DNA of 64,000 bases, from positions 1-64,000 of the forward strand of contig NZ_PYGD01000006.1 of the NCBI RefSeq assembly GCF_003014535.1. Direction: 5' to 3'. Every line of letters begins with the position of its first letter. The stretch's first letter is position 1. The position numbers were made by a program, and so were the translations under genes. The notes under the pieces were generated by a model. The model was not told the DNA's origin. It searched no databases and saw only the letters and a list, made by a program, of their open reading frames with translations. Positions 28,246 through 38,211 of this stretch are shown piece after piece. The DNA is from Taibaiella chishuiensis (GTDB lineage Bacteria; Bacteroidota; Bacteroidia; Chitinophagales; Chitinophagaceae).

Positions 28246-29286
28246 ATGACAGAGATACAGGTAAGCTACCGCGAACTGGCCAGGAGTGCAAAACTGAGGT
28301 ATGTATATGCCGGCAGAAGCGGCTATAGCAGGCAGAAAAAAGGTAAACGCTTCATTTATCTTGACACAACAGGAAAGATCATTGCCGACCAGGAAGAACT
28401 GGACCGTATAACCGGCCTGGTACTGCCCCCGGCCTGGACTTCGGTATGGATCTGCCCTTTTGCCAATGGCCACTTACAGGCTACCGGCCTCGATGTTGCC
28501 GGTCGCAAACAATACCGCTATCATGCACGCTGGTCAAAAGTCAGGAACGAAAATAAGTTCGATAATATGTACGCCTTCGGCAAAAAGCTGCCGGGGCTGC
28601 GTCGCCGTATCCGCAGGGATATCAGGAAGAGAACCCTGCAACGGGAGAAAGTAAGCGCTATTGCGCTAAACGTGATGGATGCCACCTTTATCCGCGCCGG
28701 CAATACTGCTTACGAAAAAGCATATGGCTCCTACGGTCTTACCACGCTTAAGAACCGGCATGTGGCGATAACCGGCAGTGGTGTGCTGTTTAAATTTAAA
28801 GGCAAAAAAGGTGTACCGCAACAGATTGCACTAAAAAATGCTTCGCTGGCCCGCCTGCTGCAACACGTCAAAGAACTGCCCGGGCAGGAGCTGTTTCAAT
28901 ACTACGACGATAATGAGGAGTTGCACCAGCTGGGTTCGGCCGATATCAACGACTACCTGAAAACCAATATGGGCGCTGAGTTCACTTGTAAGGACTTTCG
29001 CACCTGGGCGGGCTGTATCGTAGCATTGCAATTGATGGCCGATACCCTGGTCGTAGAAAACGCCCTGAGTAAAAACGGGATCAATACCATTATCGATGGC
29101 GTAGCCGCAAGGCTGGGCAATACGCGTGCCGTATGCCGGAAGTATTATATCCATCCGGGCCTGCTCCAGGCCTATAGCGCAGGCAAGCTCGATCCGCTGC
29201 TGCAACAACTGCTCCGTTATAAACAGGATAAAAATTATAACCAGAAAACCGAACTGCTGTTGCTCCGGTTCCTGAAAACCAAGTAA
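28246..29286 (+). CDS. DNA topoisomerase IB (poxvirus type)
   Basis: 346 aa, the size of bacterial type IB enzymes. The N-terminal domain (LPPAWTSVWICPFANGHLQATGLDVAGRKQYRYH) and the catalytic domain with TFIRAGNTAYEKAYGSYGLTTL and FRTWAGCIVAL match the family. The nucleophilic tyrosine is expected in KYYIHP near residue 300. It relaxes supercoils by transient nicking through a 3'-phosphotyrosine link. It is followed after 36 bp by an oxidoreductase on the same strand. Confidence 0.93.
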   Translation: MTEIQVSYRELARSAKLRYVYAGRSGYSRQKKGKRFIYLDTTGKIIADQEELDRITGLVLPPAWTSVWICPFANGHLQATGLDVAGRKQYRYHARWSKVRNENKFDNMYAFGKKLPGLRRRIRRDIRKRTLQREKVSAIALNVMDATFIRAGNTAYEKAYGSYGLTTLKNRHVAITGSGVLFKFKGKKGVPQQIALKNASLARLLQHVKELPGQELFQYYDDNEELHQLGSADINDYLKTNMGAEFTCKDFRTWAGCIVALQLMADTLVVENALSKNGINTIIDGVAARLGNTRAVCRKYYIHPGLLQAYSAGKLDPLLQQLLRYKQDKNYNQKTELLLLRFLKTK

Positions 29287-29322
29287 TCAAAACCAAGTCA
29301 TCATTTCCACTCAGAAGCGCCT

Positions 29323-30531
29323 ATGGACCTGTATTCCGGTTACCCTTACTGGCTGATCAAAAACCCGCTGTACAACCATATACACGAATTGCGGGAATCC
29401 ATAAATACCGATACGGTGATTATTGGTTCCGGTATCACCGGCGCACTGGTGGCCCACGAGTTATGCAGCCATGGCCTGCCTTGCGTTATCGTTGATAAAA
29501 GGGCCCTTGCTACCGGCAGTACCGCCGCAAGCACGGCCCAGCTGCAATACGAGATCGATGTGCCCTTATCGGAACTGGTAAAAAAATTACAGGTAACAAC
29601 CGCGGTAACCGCCTACCAGGCCAGCCTGCAGGCGATCAGCGATGTGGAGCAGGTATTTTTGAAAACCGGGCTGGACGCTGACTTCGAACGTAAATCGAGC
29701 CTCTACCTTGCCAGCAATAATAAAGCCCTGCAGGAACTCGAAGAAGAACTGGCCATACGGCAACGTTACGGGTTGCCGGTAACCGGCCTGGGCGCCACAG
29801 CATTGCAACAACGTTACGGCATCAGCAGGCCCGGGGCGCTGTACAACGATGCCGCTGCGCAGATAGACACTTATAAAGCTACTACCGGCTTACTGCATTA
29901 TCACCACGGGCAGGGCGGCCTGCAGCTGTTTCCCTATACGGAAGTTACCAGGCACCAGGCCACACGCGATGGTTATGAGCTGCTTACCGGCAATGGCAAA
30001 ATCATAAAATGCCGGAACCTGGTTATCGCCTCGGGTTATGAAGCCGGCACTTTTCTACCCGAAAAAGTAATGGACCTCGTCAGTACCTATGCCCTGGTAA
30101 CGGAACCGGTGCCCCCTTCGGCGATATGGCCGGAAGCCAGCCTGATCTGGGAGACGGCAAGACCTTATTTCTACCTGCGCACCACGGGCGATAACCGCAT
30201 TATGATGGGTGGCGAAGACATTCCCTTCCGCAACGAGCAGTTGCGGGACCTGTTGCTGAAAAGAAAAACAAACCGGCTGCTAAAGACCTTCCGGCAACTG
30301 TTTCCCGGCATCGACATAAAATGCGAAATGACCTGGTGCGGCACCTTCAGTTCCACCAAAGACGGCCTGCCTTTTATCGGTTGCTACCCCGGCCTGGAAC
30401 GTATGTATTTCGCCCTGGGTTACGGTGGTAATGGCATTACCTTCAGTATGATTGCCGCGCAACTGATCTGTAAACACTTGCTGGGCCAAACCGATGATCG
30501 CGCCGCCGTGTTCGGCTTCGAACGCAGGTAA
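29323..30531 (+). CDS. FAD-dependent oxidoreductase (DAO type)
   Basis: 402 aa. The dinucleotide-binding motif VIIGSGITGALVAHEL lies at about residues 33-48, followed by VIVDKRALATGSTAASTAQLQYE, the typical DAO-family FAD contact. A C-terminal FSSTKDGLPFIGCYPG...FALGYGGNGITF closes the FAD site. Many relatives of this type carry a C-terminal Rieske domain; none is present here. Substrate unknown; amine or amino acid oxidation is typical of the fold. Confidence 0.85.
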   Translation: MDLYSGYPYWLIKNPLYNHIHELRESINTDTVIIGSGITGALVAHELCSHGLPCVIVDKRALATGSTAASTAQLQYEIDVPLSELVKKLQVTTAVTAYQASLQAISDVEQVFLKTGLDADFERKSSLYLASNNKALQELEEELAIRQRYGLPVTGLGATALQQRYGISRPGALYNDAAAQIDTYKATTGLLHYHHGQGGLQLFPYTEVTRHQATRDGYELLTGNGKIIKCRNLVIASGYEAGTFLPEKVMDLVSTYALVTEPVPPSAIWPEASLIWETARPYFYLRTTGDNRIMMGGEDIPFRNEQLRDLLLKRKTNRLLKTFRQLFPGIDIKCEMTWCGTFSSTKDGLPFIGCYPGLERMYFALGYGGNGITFSMIAAQLICKHLLGQTDDRAAVFGFERR

Positions 30532-30833
30532 AGCTGCCGGTTTCCTGATTGTCAACACCATGACCATCTCTACAATTTAACCGGGAACAATTACCGGACA
30601 GGCTCGTCATTTAACATTTATTGAAGCTTTAAACCACTGGTTACAAGCCCGTTTTAACACGACCTTACCACTTCATTTTTACCTTTCATATATATTAAAC
30701 GCCAAGCATAACGCTTTGCTGGAATACACTATCGGCAAGGCTTTCGGCCGGCTATTACGAAAAGCGTCCAACATTTCGGGCACAAATTTGTTTATAAACG
30801 GACCATAGCCAATAGACCGGCAAAACCAGTATT
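30532..30833. other. intergenic region before the trehalose gene
   Basis: 302 bases with no gene. Two abutting short palindromes, ACAAATTTGT (30782-30791) and GTTTATAAAC (30790-30799), lie 35-52 bases before the start codon at 30834 and are candidate promoter or operator elements. I see no full promoter consensus. Confidence 0.4.
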
Positions 30834-33068
30834 ATGAAAGATAGAAAGACTATTATTGTATCTAATCGCCTGCCCGTAAGAGTCGAGATCAAAGATGAGG
30901 AATGGAATTATCATCAGAGCGAAGGCGGATTAGCAACGGGCCTGGGCAGTATGTTTAAAGAAGGTAACAATGTATGGATCGGCTGGCCCGGCGCTTCTAT
31001 ACCCGACCAACGCATCCGGCAGATCATTACCCGCGACTTCAGGGCACAACACCTTTATCCCGTCATGTTATCGCCCGAAGAAATAGAGCACTACTACGAC
31101 GGCTTCTCCAACGACACACTCTGGCCCTTATTCCACTACTTTCCCAGTTATGCCAATTACGATCCCGAAGACTGGGAATATTACCAGGCCGTCAACCAGA
31201 AATTTGCAGACGCCGTACTCGATATTGCCGAACCCGGCGACATTATCTGGATCCAGGACTACCAGCTGATGCTGGTACCGGAAATGGTGCGCCGCGCCAA
31301 CCCCGGTGTAACCGTCGGCTTTTTCCAGCATATCCCCTTCCCTTCTTACGAGGTATTCCGCCTGCTGCCCTGGCGCGACGCATTGCTGAAAGGATTGATG
31401 GGCGCAGATCTTATCGGATTCCATACCTTCGACGATGTACGCCATTTTATGAGCGCGGCCATGCGGATCGCCAATACGCAATCCAATGCCAACGAGATCG
31501 TGCTCGACGACCGCTCCGTGGTGGTCGATGCCTTCCCGATGGGGATCGATTATGAAAAGTACCGCGACAATGTGCTCAATAGTAAGACCAAAAGAAACGA
31601 GCATAAGCTGCACCAGCTGATGGGCGATAAAAAACTGATGATCGCCATCGACAGGCTCGACTATAGCAAAGGCATACCCCAGCGGCTTGAGGCATTCGAA
31701 CTCTTTCTCAGGGATAACCCGCAATTCCGCGAACAGGTCATCTTCCTGCAGTTGGTCGTGCCTTCCCGCGATACGGTAAAACAGTATGCCACGCTCAAGG
31801 AAGAGATTAACCGGCTGGTATCCGAGATCAATGCGAAATACGGCAGCCTGAGCTGGCAACCGATCCATTATTTTTACCGCTCCTTCCCCATCGAAATGTT
31901 ATCCGCCCTGTACGCCTCGGCGGATATAGCGCTGGTAACCCCGGTGCGCGATGGCATGAACCTGGTCTGCAAAGAATATATCGCCAGCCGTCTCGATAAG
32001 ACCGGCGTACTGATCCTGAGCGAAATGGCCGGCGCATCCAAAGAACTATATGAGGCGCTGCAGATCAATCCGACCGATAAACAAGCCGTTGCCGCCGCCA
32101 TCCGCGAGGCGCTCCTGATGCCCGAAGCAGAGCAGATCAGGCGTATGGAAGCCCTGCAGCAAACGGTAGAACGATTTAATATTCATCATTGGGTAAGCAA
32201 CTTTATGGAAAAACTGAACGAAGTAAAGCACAAACAGGAACAATTGAGCACAAGGATCATCACCCCGCAATTTGAACAACATATAAAAAGCCAATACGAC
32301 AGCGCAACACAACGGCTGATCTTCCTGGACTACGACGGCACCCTGATGCCTTTCCACGACGATCCGCTGAAAGTGGCTCCGGACGAGGATCTGATCAACC
32401 TGCTCAAAGATCTTTACGAAGACGAGCATAATAAGGTCGTGGTGATCAGCGGCCGGAAAAAAGAAACCCTGGAGCAATGGATCGGCTACCTGCCTATAGA
32501 TATCATTGCCGAACACGGCGCCTGGTTCCGCAAAAACGGCGGCAGCTGGGAGCTGGCCAACGACCTGAGCAAAGACTGGAAACATGAATTTTATCCCCTG
32601 CTGAAACAGTTTGAAATGCGCACCCCGGGCTCGTTTGTGGAAGAGAAAGACTACTCGCTCGCCTGGCATTACCGCCGGGTAGATAAAGCATGGGGCGAAG
32701 TAAGGGCCAAAGAAATGATCAACAACCTGAAATACGCCGCCGCCGACCTCGGCCTGCAATTGCTTGAAGGCAATAAAGTGATCGAGATCAAAAGCGCCAA
32801 TATCAATAAAGGTAATGCAGCTAAAGAATGGCTGAAACAATACCCCGCCGACTTTATCGTAACCATAGGCGACGACCAGACCGACGAAGACACCTTTAAA
32901 GCCATGCCAGAAGGCGCTTTCACCATAAAAGTGGGCGCCGGTATCTCTTCGGCAACCTATTACCTGAAAAACCCGGCAGAGGTCCGGTCTTTTCTCAGGA
33001 GGCTGATCGACAGGGATTCCCGGCGCCACGAGGACGAGGGCATTACGACCTCGCTTATAAAAAATTAG
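30834..33068 (+). CDS. otsAB: bifunctional trehalose-6-phosphate synthase/phosphatase
   Basis: 744 aa. Residues 1 to about 465 are a GT20 trehalose-6-phosphate synthase: SNRLPVRVE, SEGGLATGLGSMF, IWIQDYQLMLVPEMV, IDRLDYSKGIPQRLEAFE and VRDGMNLVCKEYIA. Residues about 490-735 are a HAD-fold phosphatase with FLDYDGTLMPF near 495-505 (nucleophile Asp) and GDDQTDEDTFKAMP near the end. The fusion makes and dephosphorylates trehalose-6-phosphate from UDP-glucose and glucose-6-phosphate. It converges on and overlaps by 14 bp the GH15 gene. Confidence 0.95.
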   Translation: MKDRKTIIVSNRLPVRVEIKDEEWNYHQSEGGLATGLGSMFKEGNNVWIGWPGASIPDQRIRQIITRDFRAQHLYPVMLSPEEIEHYYDGFSNDTLWPLFHYFPSYANYDPEDWEYYQAVNQKFADAVLDIAEPGDIIWIQDYQLMLVPEMVRRANPGVTVGFFQHIPFPSYEVFRLLPWRDALLKGLMGADLIGFHTFDDVRHFMSAAMRIANTQSNANEIVLDDRSVVVDAFPMGIDYEKYRDNVLNSKTKRNEHKLHQLMGDKKLMIAIDRLDYSKGIPQRLEAFELFLRDNPQFREQVIFLQLVVPSRDTVKQYATLKEEINRLVSEINAKYGSLSWQPIHYFYRSFPIEMLSALYASADIALVTPVRDGMNLVCKEYIASRLDKTGVLILSEMAGASKELYEALQINPTDKQAVAAAIREALLMPEAEQIRRMEALQQTVERFNIHHWVSNFMEKLNEVKHKQEQLSTRIITPQFEQHIKSQYDSATQRLIFLDYDGTLMPFHDDPLKVAPDEDLINLLKDLYEDEHNKVVVISGRKKETLEQWIGYLPIDIIAEHGAWFRKNGGSWELANDLSKDWKHEFYPLLKQFEMRTPGSFVEEKDYSLAWHYRRVDKAWGEVRAKEMINNLKYAAADLGLQLLEGNKVIEIKSANINKGNAAKEWLKQYPADFIVTIGDDQTDEDTFKAMPEGAFTIKVGAGISSATYYLKNPAEVRSFLRRLIDRDSRRHEDEGITTSLIKN

Positions 33069-34839
33069 GCATATCCATCTTCTTCGATATACGGTAAGCA
33101 GCATTCATCAGGCCTACGTGACTGTAGGCCTGGGGAAAGTTGCCCCACTGGCTGCCCGAGCCGGCATCTACATCTTCGCTTAAGAGGCCCAGGTGATTGG
33201 TGTAAGTAAGCAATTGTTCGAATCGTTGTCTTGCCTCATCGATCCTGCCTGCACAGGCCAATGCCTCTACATGCCAGAATGCCGTGATCAGGAAAGTCGA
33301 TTGCGGTTTGCCGAAATCATCTTCATGTTTATACCGGTAAAACAAGCCGCCGGGAGCTGCCAGTGCGGCTTCTACCACTTTTAAATGGTCCTGCGCCCTT
33401 GCCGAGGCCGGATCGAGGTAACCCATCATGATCAGCTGCAGCGTGCTGGCATCCAGGTACGGCGAGTCTACCGCATGCTGGTACACTTTACGTTCAGCAT
33501 CGTAGCAGGACTCGATCCGGTCGGCCGCTTTCTGCGCCAGCTTTTGCGCCCAGCGTTCCAGCTTTTTATCCCGGATACGTTGCGCGATCTTTATCGCCGC
33601 TTTACAACCCGCCCAGTGAAAGAGATAGGTATAACAGAAGTAACCGGCAATATCCCGGAACTCCCATAGTCCTGCATCGGGCTCGTCGATCACCATCTCT
33701 ATCTTTTTCAGCAGCGAGGAGATCCAGGCCGAGGAGTCGGAGCGTTCTTCCACCACGAAACGCTCATCGGTATACAGGGGTAATAAAGAGATCAGCACCT
33801 GGCCGTATACATCGTTCTGGATATGTTCGCTGGCCTGGTTACCGATGCGTACTGGTTTATTGCCCAGGTAACCATTCAGCGCGATCTCGCGTTCTTTCAG
33901 ATAACGTTCGCCGGTAACGCTGTATAACGGCTGGTAACGCCCTTCTTCTTTTACCGATATATTGGCGATAAAATTAAAATAGCCTTCCATTTCCTCGAAG
34001 TGGCCGATATGGTTAAAGGCCTGCAGAATATAGTAGGCATCGCGCAGCCAGCAATACCGGTAGTCCCAGTTGCGGCCGCTGCCGGGATGTTCGGGCAGGC
34101 TGGTCGTGCTCGCGGCAATAATGGCGCCGGTATCTTCGTACTGGTGTATTTTTAATACGAGCGCACTACGGATCACCGGGTCCTGGTAGAGGTTGCCGAT
34201 ACTCGTTTTCTTGATCCATTGCTGCCAGTAGGTCTTGGTACGCATCAGGAAATCCTCTACGGTATTGGAAAGCGGCGCTTCGAGCGGGGTACCGTAAGTC
34301 AGTACCAGGTATTTCGTTTCGTTCAGTACGGCAAACTGCTCGTCGAGGATATGATTGATCGAAAAATTAGTGGTTAGCCGTATAGGGCTGTCCGCACCGA
34401 AGAAGTCGATGTGGTTGCTTGCCGGGAAAGCCTGCAGTGGGCGTTCTCCATAGTCCGTAACAGGTTTGCAGGTGATCTTTACCCGCGGGCTGCCGCTGAG
34501 CGGTTCTATCTTGCGGATCAGCATCAGGGGTTTGAAATAGCGTTCGTACAAGCTGAACCGGGGCGCGAAATCGGTTACGCGGTACCGGCCCGACTTGCCT
34601 TCGATCTCCGTACACAGGATATTGGTATTTTCAATATAGTACTGCTTCGTGGAAAAGGTGCTGTCGGGCAGGATCGAAAATTCGCCGCCGCGCTGCTGGT
34701 CCAGCAGGCTTCCGAATATAAAGCTGCTGTCGAACCTGGGCATACAAAGCCAGCTTACATTAGTGCTCGTGTCGATATGTGCGATAAAAGAACAATTACC
34801 CACAATACCGGAATGATAAACATGTTTCTTTTTGGCCAT
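33055..34839 (-). CDS. glycoside hydrolase family 15 (glucoamylase/trehalase-like)
   Basis: 594 aa. The (alpha/alpha)6 signature HPGSGRNWDYRYCWLRDAYYILQAF lies near 250-275, and an N-terminal beta-sandwich begins with NCSFIAHIDTSTNVSWLCMPRFDSS. Catalytic glutamates fit SEHIQNDVYGQ and the C-terminal GLLSEDVDAGSGSQWGNFPQAYSH. Family 15 hydrolases release glucose from alpha-glucans, and bacterial members of this non-secreted type can be trehalases. No signal peptide is seen. The convergent 3' overlap with otsAB suggests a trehalose function, as inference. Confidence 0.88.
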   Translation of the reverse strand: MAKKKHVYHSGIVGNCSFIAHIDTSTNVSWLCMPRFDSSFIFGSLLDQQRGGEFSILPDSTFSTKQYYIENTNILCTEIEGKSGRYRVTDFAPRFSLYERYFKPLMLIRKIEPLSGSPRVKITCKPVTDYGERPLQAFPASNHIDFFGADSPIRLTTNFSINHILDEQFAVLNETKYLVLTYGTPLEAPLSNTVEDFLMRTKTYWQQWIKKTSIGNLYQDPVIRSALVLKIHQYEDTGAIIAASTTSLPEHPGSGRNWDYRYCWLRDAYYILQAFNHIGHFEEMEGYFNFIANISVKEEGRYQPLYSVTGERYLKEREIALNGYLGNKPVRIGNQASEHIQNDVYGQVLISLLPLYTDERFVVEERSDSSAWISSLLKKIEMVIDEPDAGLWEFRDIAGYFCYTYLFHWAGCKAAIKIAQRIRDKKLERWAQKLAQKAADRIESCYDAERKVYQHAVDSPYLDASTLQLIMMGYLDPASARAQDHLKVVEAALAAPGGLFYRYKHEDDFGKPQSTFLITAFWHVEALACAGRIDEARQRFEQLLTYTNHLGLLSEDVDAGSGSQWGNFPQAYSHVGLMNAAYRISKKMDMPNFL

Positions 34840-35066
34840 TACAGAATCGGTTATGATGAATACCCTTTTATAAAAAATTTGAGGCCAAAAGGTTCGGCAC
34901 GAATAGAAATTGCCGGGGCACAGGCCGGGCGCCGGTCGTTAAAAACAGCTTAATTTGGAAGCGGCCCGGTATAAATCACCGGATGATTGTACATTTGCTG
35001 CAATACGGTATCTTGTTCAAAACAACAAGGGTATACGTTCCTTATTAAGTTCAACTTTAGAAACCT

Positions 35067-36182
35067 ATGGCAAAAAAAGAACAGAAAAAAGAGCAGAAGC
35101 ATATCCCGGTGGTCAATAAGAAATCACTGGCTTTTTTTGAAAAATACATCAATAATGCCGCCCCTACCGGTTTTGAGGCCGAAGGACAGAAATTGTGGCT
35201 GGACTATATCAAACCGTATATCGATACCCATTACGTCGACAGCTATGGCACCGCAGTCGGTATTATCAACCCCGAAGCCGAGTACAAAGTCGTGATCGAG
35301 GCCCATGCCGACGAAATTTCCTGGTTCGTTAATTATATCACCAGCGACGGGCTTATCTACGTGATCCGCAACGGCGGTTCCGACCACCAGATCGCCCCGT
35401 CTAAAAGAGTAAATATCCATACCGATAAAGGCATCGTGAAAGCGGTGTTTGGCTGGCCGGCTATCCATACCCGCAGCGGGGAAAAAGAGCAGTCGCCCAC
35501 CCTCAAGAATATTTTCCTGGATTGCGGATGCACCTCTAAAGAAGAAGTAGAAGCAATGGGTATCCACGTAGGTTGCGTAATCACCTACGAGGATGAATTT
35601 ATGGTGCTGAACGACCGGTATTATGTAGGCCGTGCGCTGGATAACCGTGCCGGTGGGTTCATGATCGCCGAAGTAGCACGCCTCTTACACGAAAACAAAA
35701 AGAAACTGCCTTTCGGCCTGTACATCGTCAACTCGGTACAGGAAGAGATCGGGCTGCGCGGCGCCGAAATGATTGCGGATCATATCAAACCCAATGTAGC
35801 CATCGTAACCGACGTTACCCACGATACCTCTACCCCGATGATCAATAAGATCACCCAGGGCGACCTGGCCTGCGGCCGCGGTCCGGTAGTATCGTACGCC
35901 CCGGCGGTGCAGAACAACCTGAACCGGCTGATCATTAAAGCGGCAGAGGATAACAATATCCCCTTCCAGCGCCAGGCCTGCTCGCGTTCTACCGGCACCG
36001 ATACTGATGCCTTTGCCTATTCCAACGGTGGCGTACCTTCGGCACTGATATCACTGCCCCTGCGTTATATGCACACTACGGTAGAAATGATCCATAAAGA
36101 AGACGTAGACAATGTGATCCATATAATCTATCATGCCTTGCTCAGCATCAAAAACGGGCAGGATTTCCGGTATATCCGGTAA
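35067..36182 (+). CDS. M42 family metallopeptidase (glutamyl aminopeptidase type)
   Basis: 371 aa. Metal ligands and catalytic residues of the M42 family are visible: VIEAHADEISWF (His/Asp), RALDNRAGGF (bridging Asp), NSVQEEIGLRGAEM (catalytic and binding Glu pair) and TDVTHDTSTP, with a final LRYMHTTVEMIHKED (His). It is a dinuclear-metal aminopeptidase forming large oligomers and is cytoplasmic, with no signal peptide. The Lys-rich N-terminal 20 residues are an unusual extension. Confidence 0.9.
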   Translation: MAKKEQKKEQKHIPVVNKKSLAFFEKYINNAAPTGFEAEGQKLWLDYIKPYIDTHYVDSYGTAVGIINPEAEYKVVIEAHADEISWFVNYITSDGLIYVIRNGGSDHQIAPSKRVNIHTDKGIVKAVFGWPAIHTRSGEKEQSPTLKNIFLDCGCTSKEEVEAMGIHVGCVITYEDEFMVLNDRYYVGRALDNRAGGFMIAEVARLLHENKKKLPFGLYIVNSVQEEIGLRGAEMIADHIKPNVAIVTDVTHDTSTPMINKITQGDLACGRGPVVSYAPAVQNNLNRLIIKAAEDNNIPFQRQACSRSTGTDTDAFAYSNGGVPSALISLPLRYMHTTVEMIHKEDVDNVIHIIYHALLSIKNGQDFRYIR

Positions 36183-36220
36183 TTTATTTTTTACCACCCC
36201 ACGGGGTAAAACCAAACGTA

Positions 36221-36796
36221 ATGACACAAGATATTTTCTGGCAGCTGATCGATAAAGCCAGGGCCAAAACCAACATCAACTTCGAGACGCAGTGCGTAAC
36301 GCTTACCGAATTGCTTACTCCTTACAACAAGGAAGACATTATCGATTTCGAACATATACTGCGTGAAAAAATTGAAGAAGCCTCCTCCTTCCCGATCATG
36401 GCGGCCACCTTCCTGGTATGTAGTTTTATTTCGGACGATACCTACGAAGACTTCCGAGCCTGGCTCATTGGCCAGGGTAAGGACAATTTCTATAAAGCGC
36501 TTAAAAACCCCGACGATATCGCCGATATGCTGAGCAAAAAGCAGGCGCAGAACCTGGGCGGGGAATTCATGCTGTTTGTAGCCGTTAACGCCTACCTCGA
36601 AAAAACCGGTAGCGACGACGACGAAGCCTTCTACCAGCTGATCGAGCACCCCGAGGAAAAAGAAATCAAACAACAATGGCCCGAAAGCAAAGCCGACTAC
36701 CGCAAAATATTGCCCAGGCTTTTTGATAAATTCTGGGATGAAGACCGGATCGCTGCCAAGCTGCAGGAAGCCGAAGAGAACGGCGAAGACGATTAA
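36221..36796 (+). CDS. DUF4240-like protein
   Basis: 191 aa, acidic. The start FWQLIDKARAKT and the central FLVCSFISDDTYEDFRAWLIGQGKDNF match the DUF4240 pattern (a helical cytoplasmic protein with a conserved FRxWLIxxG stretch). The C-terminal end is highly charged (EAEENGEDD). No catalytic motif is evident. It follows the M42 peptidase after 38 bp and could share its transcript; it ends before a strong terminator. Confidence 0.75.
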   Translation: MTQDIFWQLIDKARAKTNINFETQCVTLTELLTPYNKEDIIDFEHILREKIEEASSFPIMAATFLVCSFISDDTYEDFRAWLIGQGKDNFYKALKNPDDIADMLSKKQAQNLGGEFMLFVAVNAYLEKTGSDDDEAFYQLIEHPEEKEIKQQWPESKADYRKILPRLFDKFWDEDRIAAKLQEAEENGEDD

Positions 36797-36814
36797 TGAT
36801 CTTTTCAACGAACA

Positions 36815-36850
36815 CAGCCGCCTGCTACAAACCAGGCGGCTGTTTCTTTT
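36815..36850 (+). terminator. rho-independent terminator
   Basis: CAGCCGCCTG and CAGGCGGCTG form a 10-bp perfect stem around an 8-base loop and are followed by TTTCTTTT. It lies just after the DUF4240-like gene. Confidence 0.85.
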
Positions 36851-36925
36851 AAGGGGTTTTGCGAATATCCCCGAAAAACACCATTACATCTGCGCCGGGC
36901 ATAGTAATATTGCAGCCGTTTACTT

Positions 36926-37489
36926 ATGCGACAAAAAATAAAACGGACCTTCCGCGTTGCCCGTTACATCGTGTACCGCGAAACGCTCGTAGATAAAAAA
37001 GATATTTTCTGGTCCTTTACAGGTGCATTTACCGGTATCGGGCTCATCGGGCTGATCCACCAGTACTGGCTTTCGGCCAGCGATAACCTCTTCCTGGTCG
37101 GCTCTTTCGGCGCCTCCGCCGTATTAATCTACGGTCATACGCAAAGCCCGCTGGCACAACCCCGTAACCTGGTGGGCGGTCATATCCTGAGTGCACTGGT
37201 CGGTATCAGTATCCGTTTCCTTATCCCGCAACCCGAATTACAATGGCTGGCCTGTTCGCTGGCTGTGGCCCTGGCCATCGTAGTGATGCAGGTTACCCGT
37301 ACCATACATCCACCGGGCGGCGCTACCTCCCTGCTGGCCATTATCGGCAGCAGCCAGATCCGCGATCTCGGTTACCTGTATGCCTTGTCGCCCGTGGCCA
37401 GCGGTGTCGCCATTATGTTGCTCATCGCCTGGATCGTCAATAATATTCCGGGCAACCGGCGTTACCCGGCCCATGGCAAATGGTGGTAA
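36926..37489 (+). CDS. HPP family membrane protein
   Basis: 187 aa with four or five hydrophobic segments. The family signature is explicit: VGSFGASAVLIYG followed by QPRNLVGGHILSALVG, and later TIHPPGGATSLLAIIG containing the HPPGGA motif. HPP proteins are integral membrane proteins; some plant and cyanobacterial members transport nitrite. The substrate here is not known. The N-terminal 25 residues are basic (RQKIKRTFRVARYI). Confidence 0.9.
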   Translation: MRQKIKRTFRVARYIVYRETLVDKKDIFWSFTGAFTGIGLIGLIHQYWLSASDNLFLVGSFGASAVLIYGHTQSPLAQPRNLVGGHILSALVGISIRFLIPQPELQWLACSLAVALAIVVMQVTRTIHPPGGATSLLAIIGSSQIRDLGYLYALSPVASGVAIMLLIAWIVNNIPGNRRYPAHGKWW

Positions 37490-37539
37490 GCCATTCCTTT
37501 TCTTTATGCGGGCATAATCCGGGCAATAGGGTACTTTCC

Positions 37540-37547
37540 TATCTTTG
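37540..37547 (+). promoter_or_regulatory. -7 promoter element of the AraC-type gene
   Basis: TATCTTTG is an exact TAnnTTTG match only six bases before the ATG at 37554. Transcription would begin at or next to the start codon, suggesting a leaderless or near-leaderless mRNA. A matching TTTG at the -33 position is not seen. Confidence 0.4.
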
Positions 37548-37553
37548 TGACCG

Positions 37554-38003
37554 ATGAGCATACCTAAAGACATACAGACCGTCATCCAGGCTCCCGGCAA
37601 CCGCAACGAGGAGATCACCAGGGATTACCTGGCTTTTCTTGATCAGCATATCGGGGAACTGCTCGAAGGCCGCGAAACAGAGATGTTACATATCAACGAA
37701 ATCGCGCAAAAACTCTTTATCTCACCGGTTCACCTCAGCAATACCGTAAAGCTGGTTACCGGCCGCCATCCCTGTTATTACTTCGACCTCAAGATTATAC
37801 AACAGGCCAATCATTTGCTGGCACATACTGCCTTATCGGCTTCGGAAGTAGCCCGCAGGCTTACGTTCGACCCTTCCAACTTCCTGAAGTTTTATAAAAA
37901 GCTCACCGGGCTTACCCCCACCGAATTCCGCGAAGGCAAAGGCGGCGATCCGAGCACTACCCTGCTCTTCGTTATGGATATGCATGCCAGAGCGCACCAG
38001 TAG
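37554..38003 (+). CDS. AraC-type transcriptional regulator, DNA-binding domain only
   Basis: 149 aa, much shorter than the usual 250-300. The double helix-turn-helix of the AraC family fills residues 40-125 (IAQKLFISPVHLSNTVKLVTG and SEVARRLTFDPSNFLKFYKKLTGLTPTEFR). No N-terminal effector domain is present, only about 35 residues. The SDR gene on the same strand 208 bp downstream is a plausible target. The short gap before it and the possibly leaderless start are noted separately. Confidence 0.85.
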   Translation: MSIPKDIQTVIQAPGNRNEEITRDYLAFLDQHIGELLEGRETEMLHINEIAQKLFISPVHLSNTVKLVTGRHPCYYFDLKIIQQANHLLAHTALSASEVARRLTFDPSNFLKFYKKLTGLTPTEFREGKGGDPSTTLLFVMDMHARAHQ

Positions 38004-38211
38004 CCCGTTCTTTTCAACAAGACCTGTTCCTGAGAATAGACCATAACCTGTAACCAGGCCGGTAACTTTTGTGCCCGGGTGCAAGCGTGCAGAGTCCTGT
38101 TTTCTCCCTAATTCTGAACGCCTCACCATGGTAATGCTGAAAATTCTGAAGCTATCACCATGACCGGTTGACCGGGGCTATGGACCTTTGTATCGTAAAA
38201 ACAAATAAACA

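Noticed and set aside
32046-33104. A 352-codon frame antisense to the trehalose gene
   Set aside because: It is fully covered by the strongly supported otsAB and GH15 genes and has no recognisable domain.
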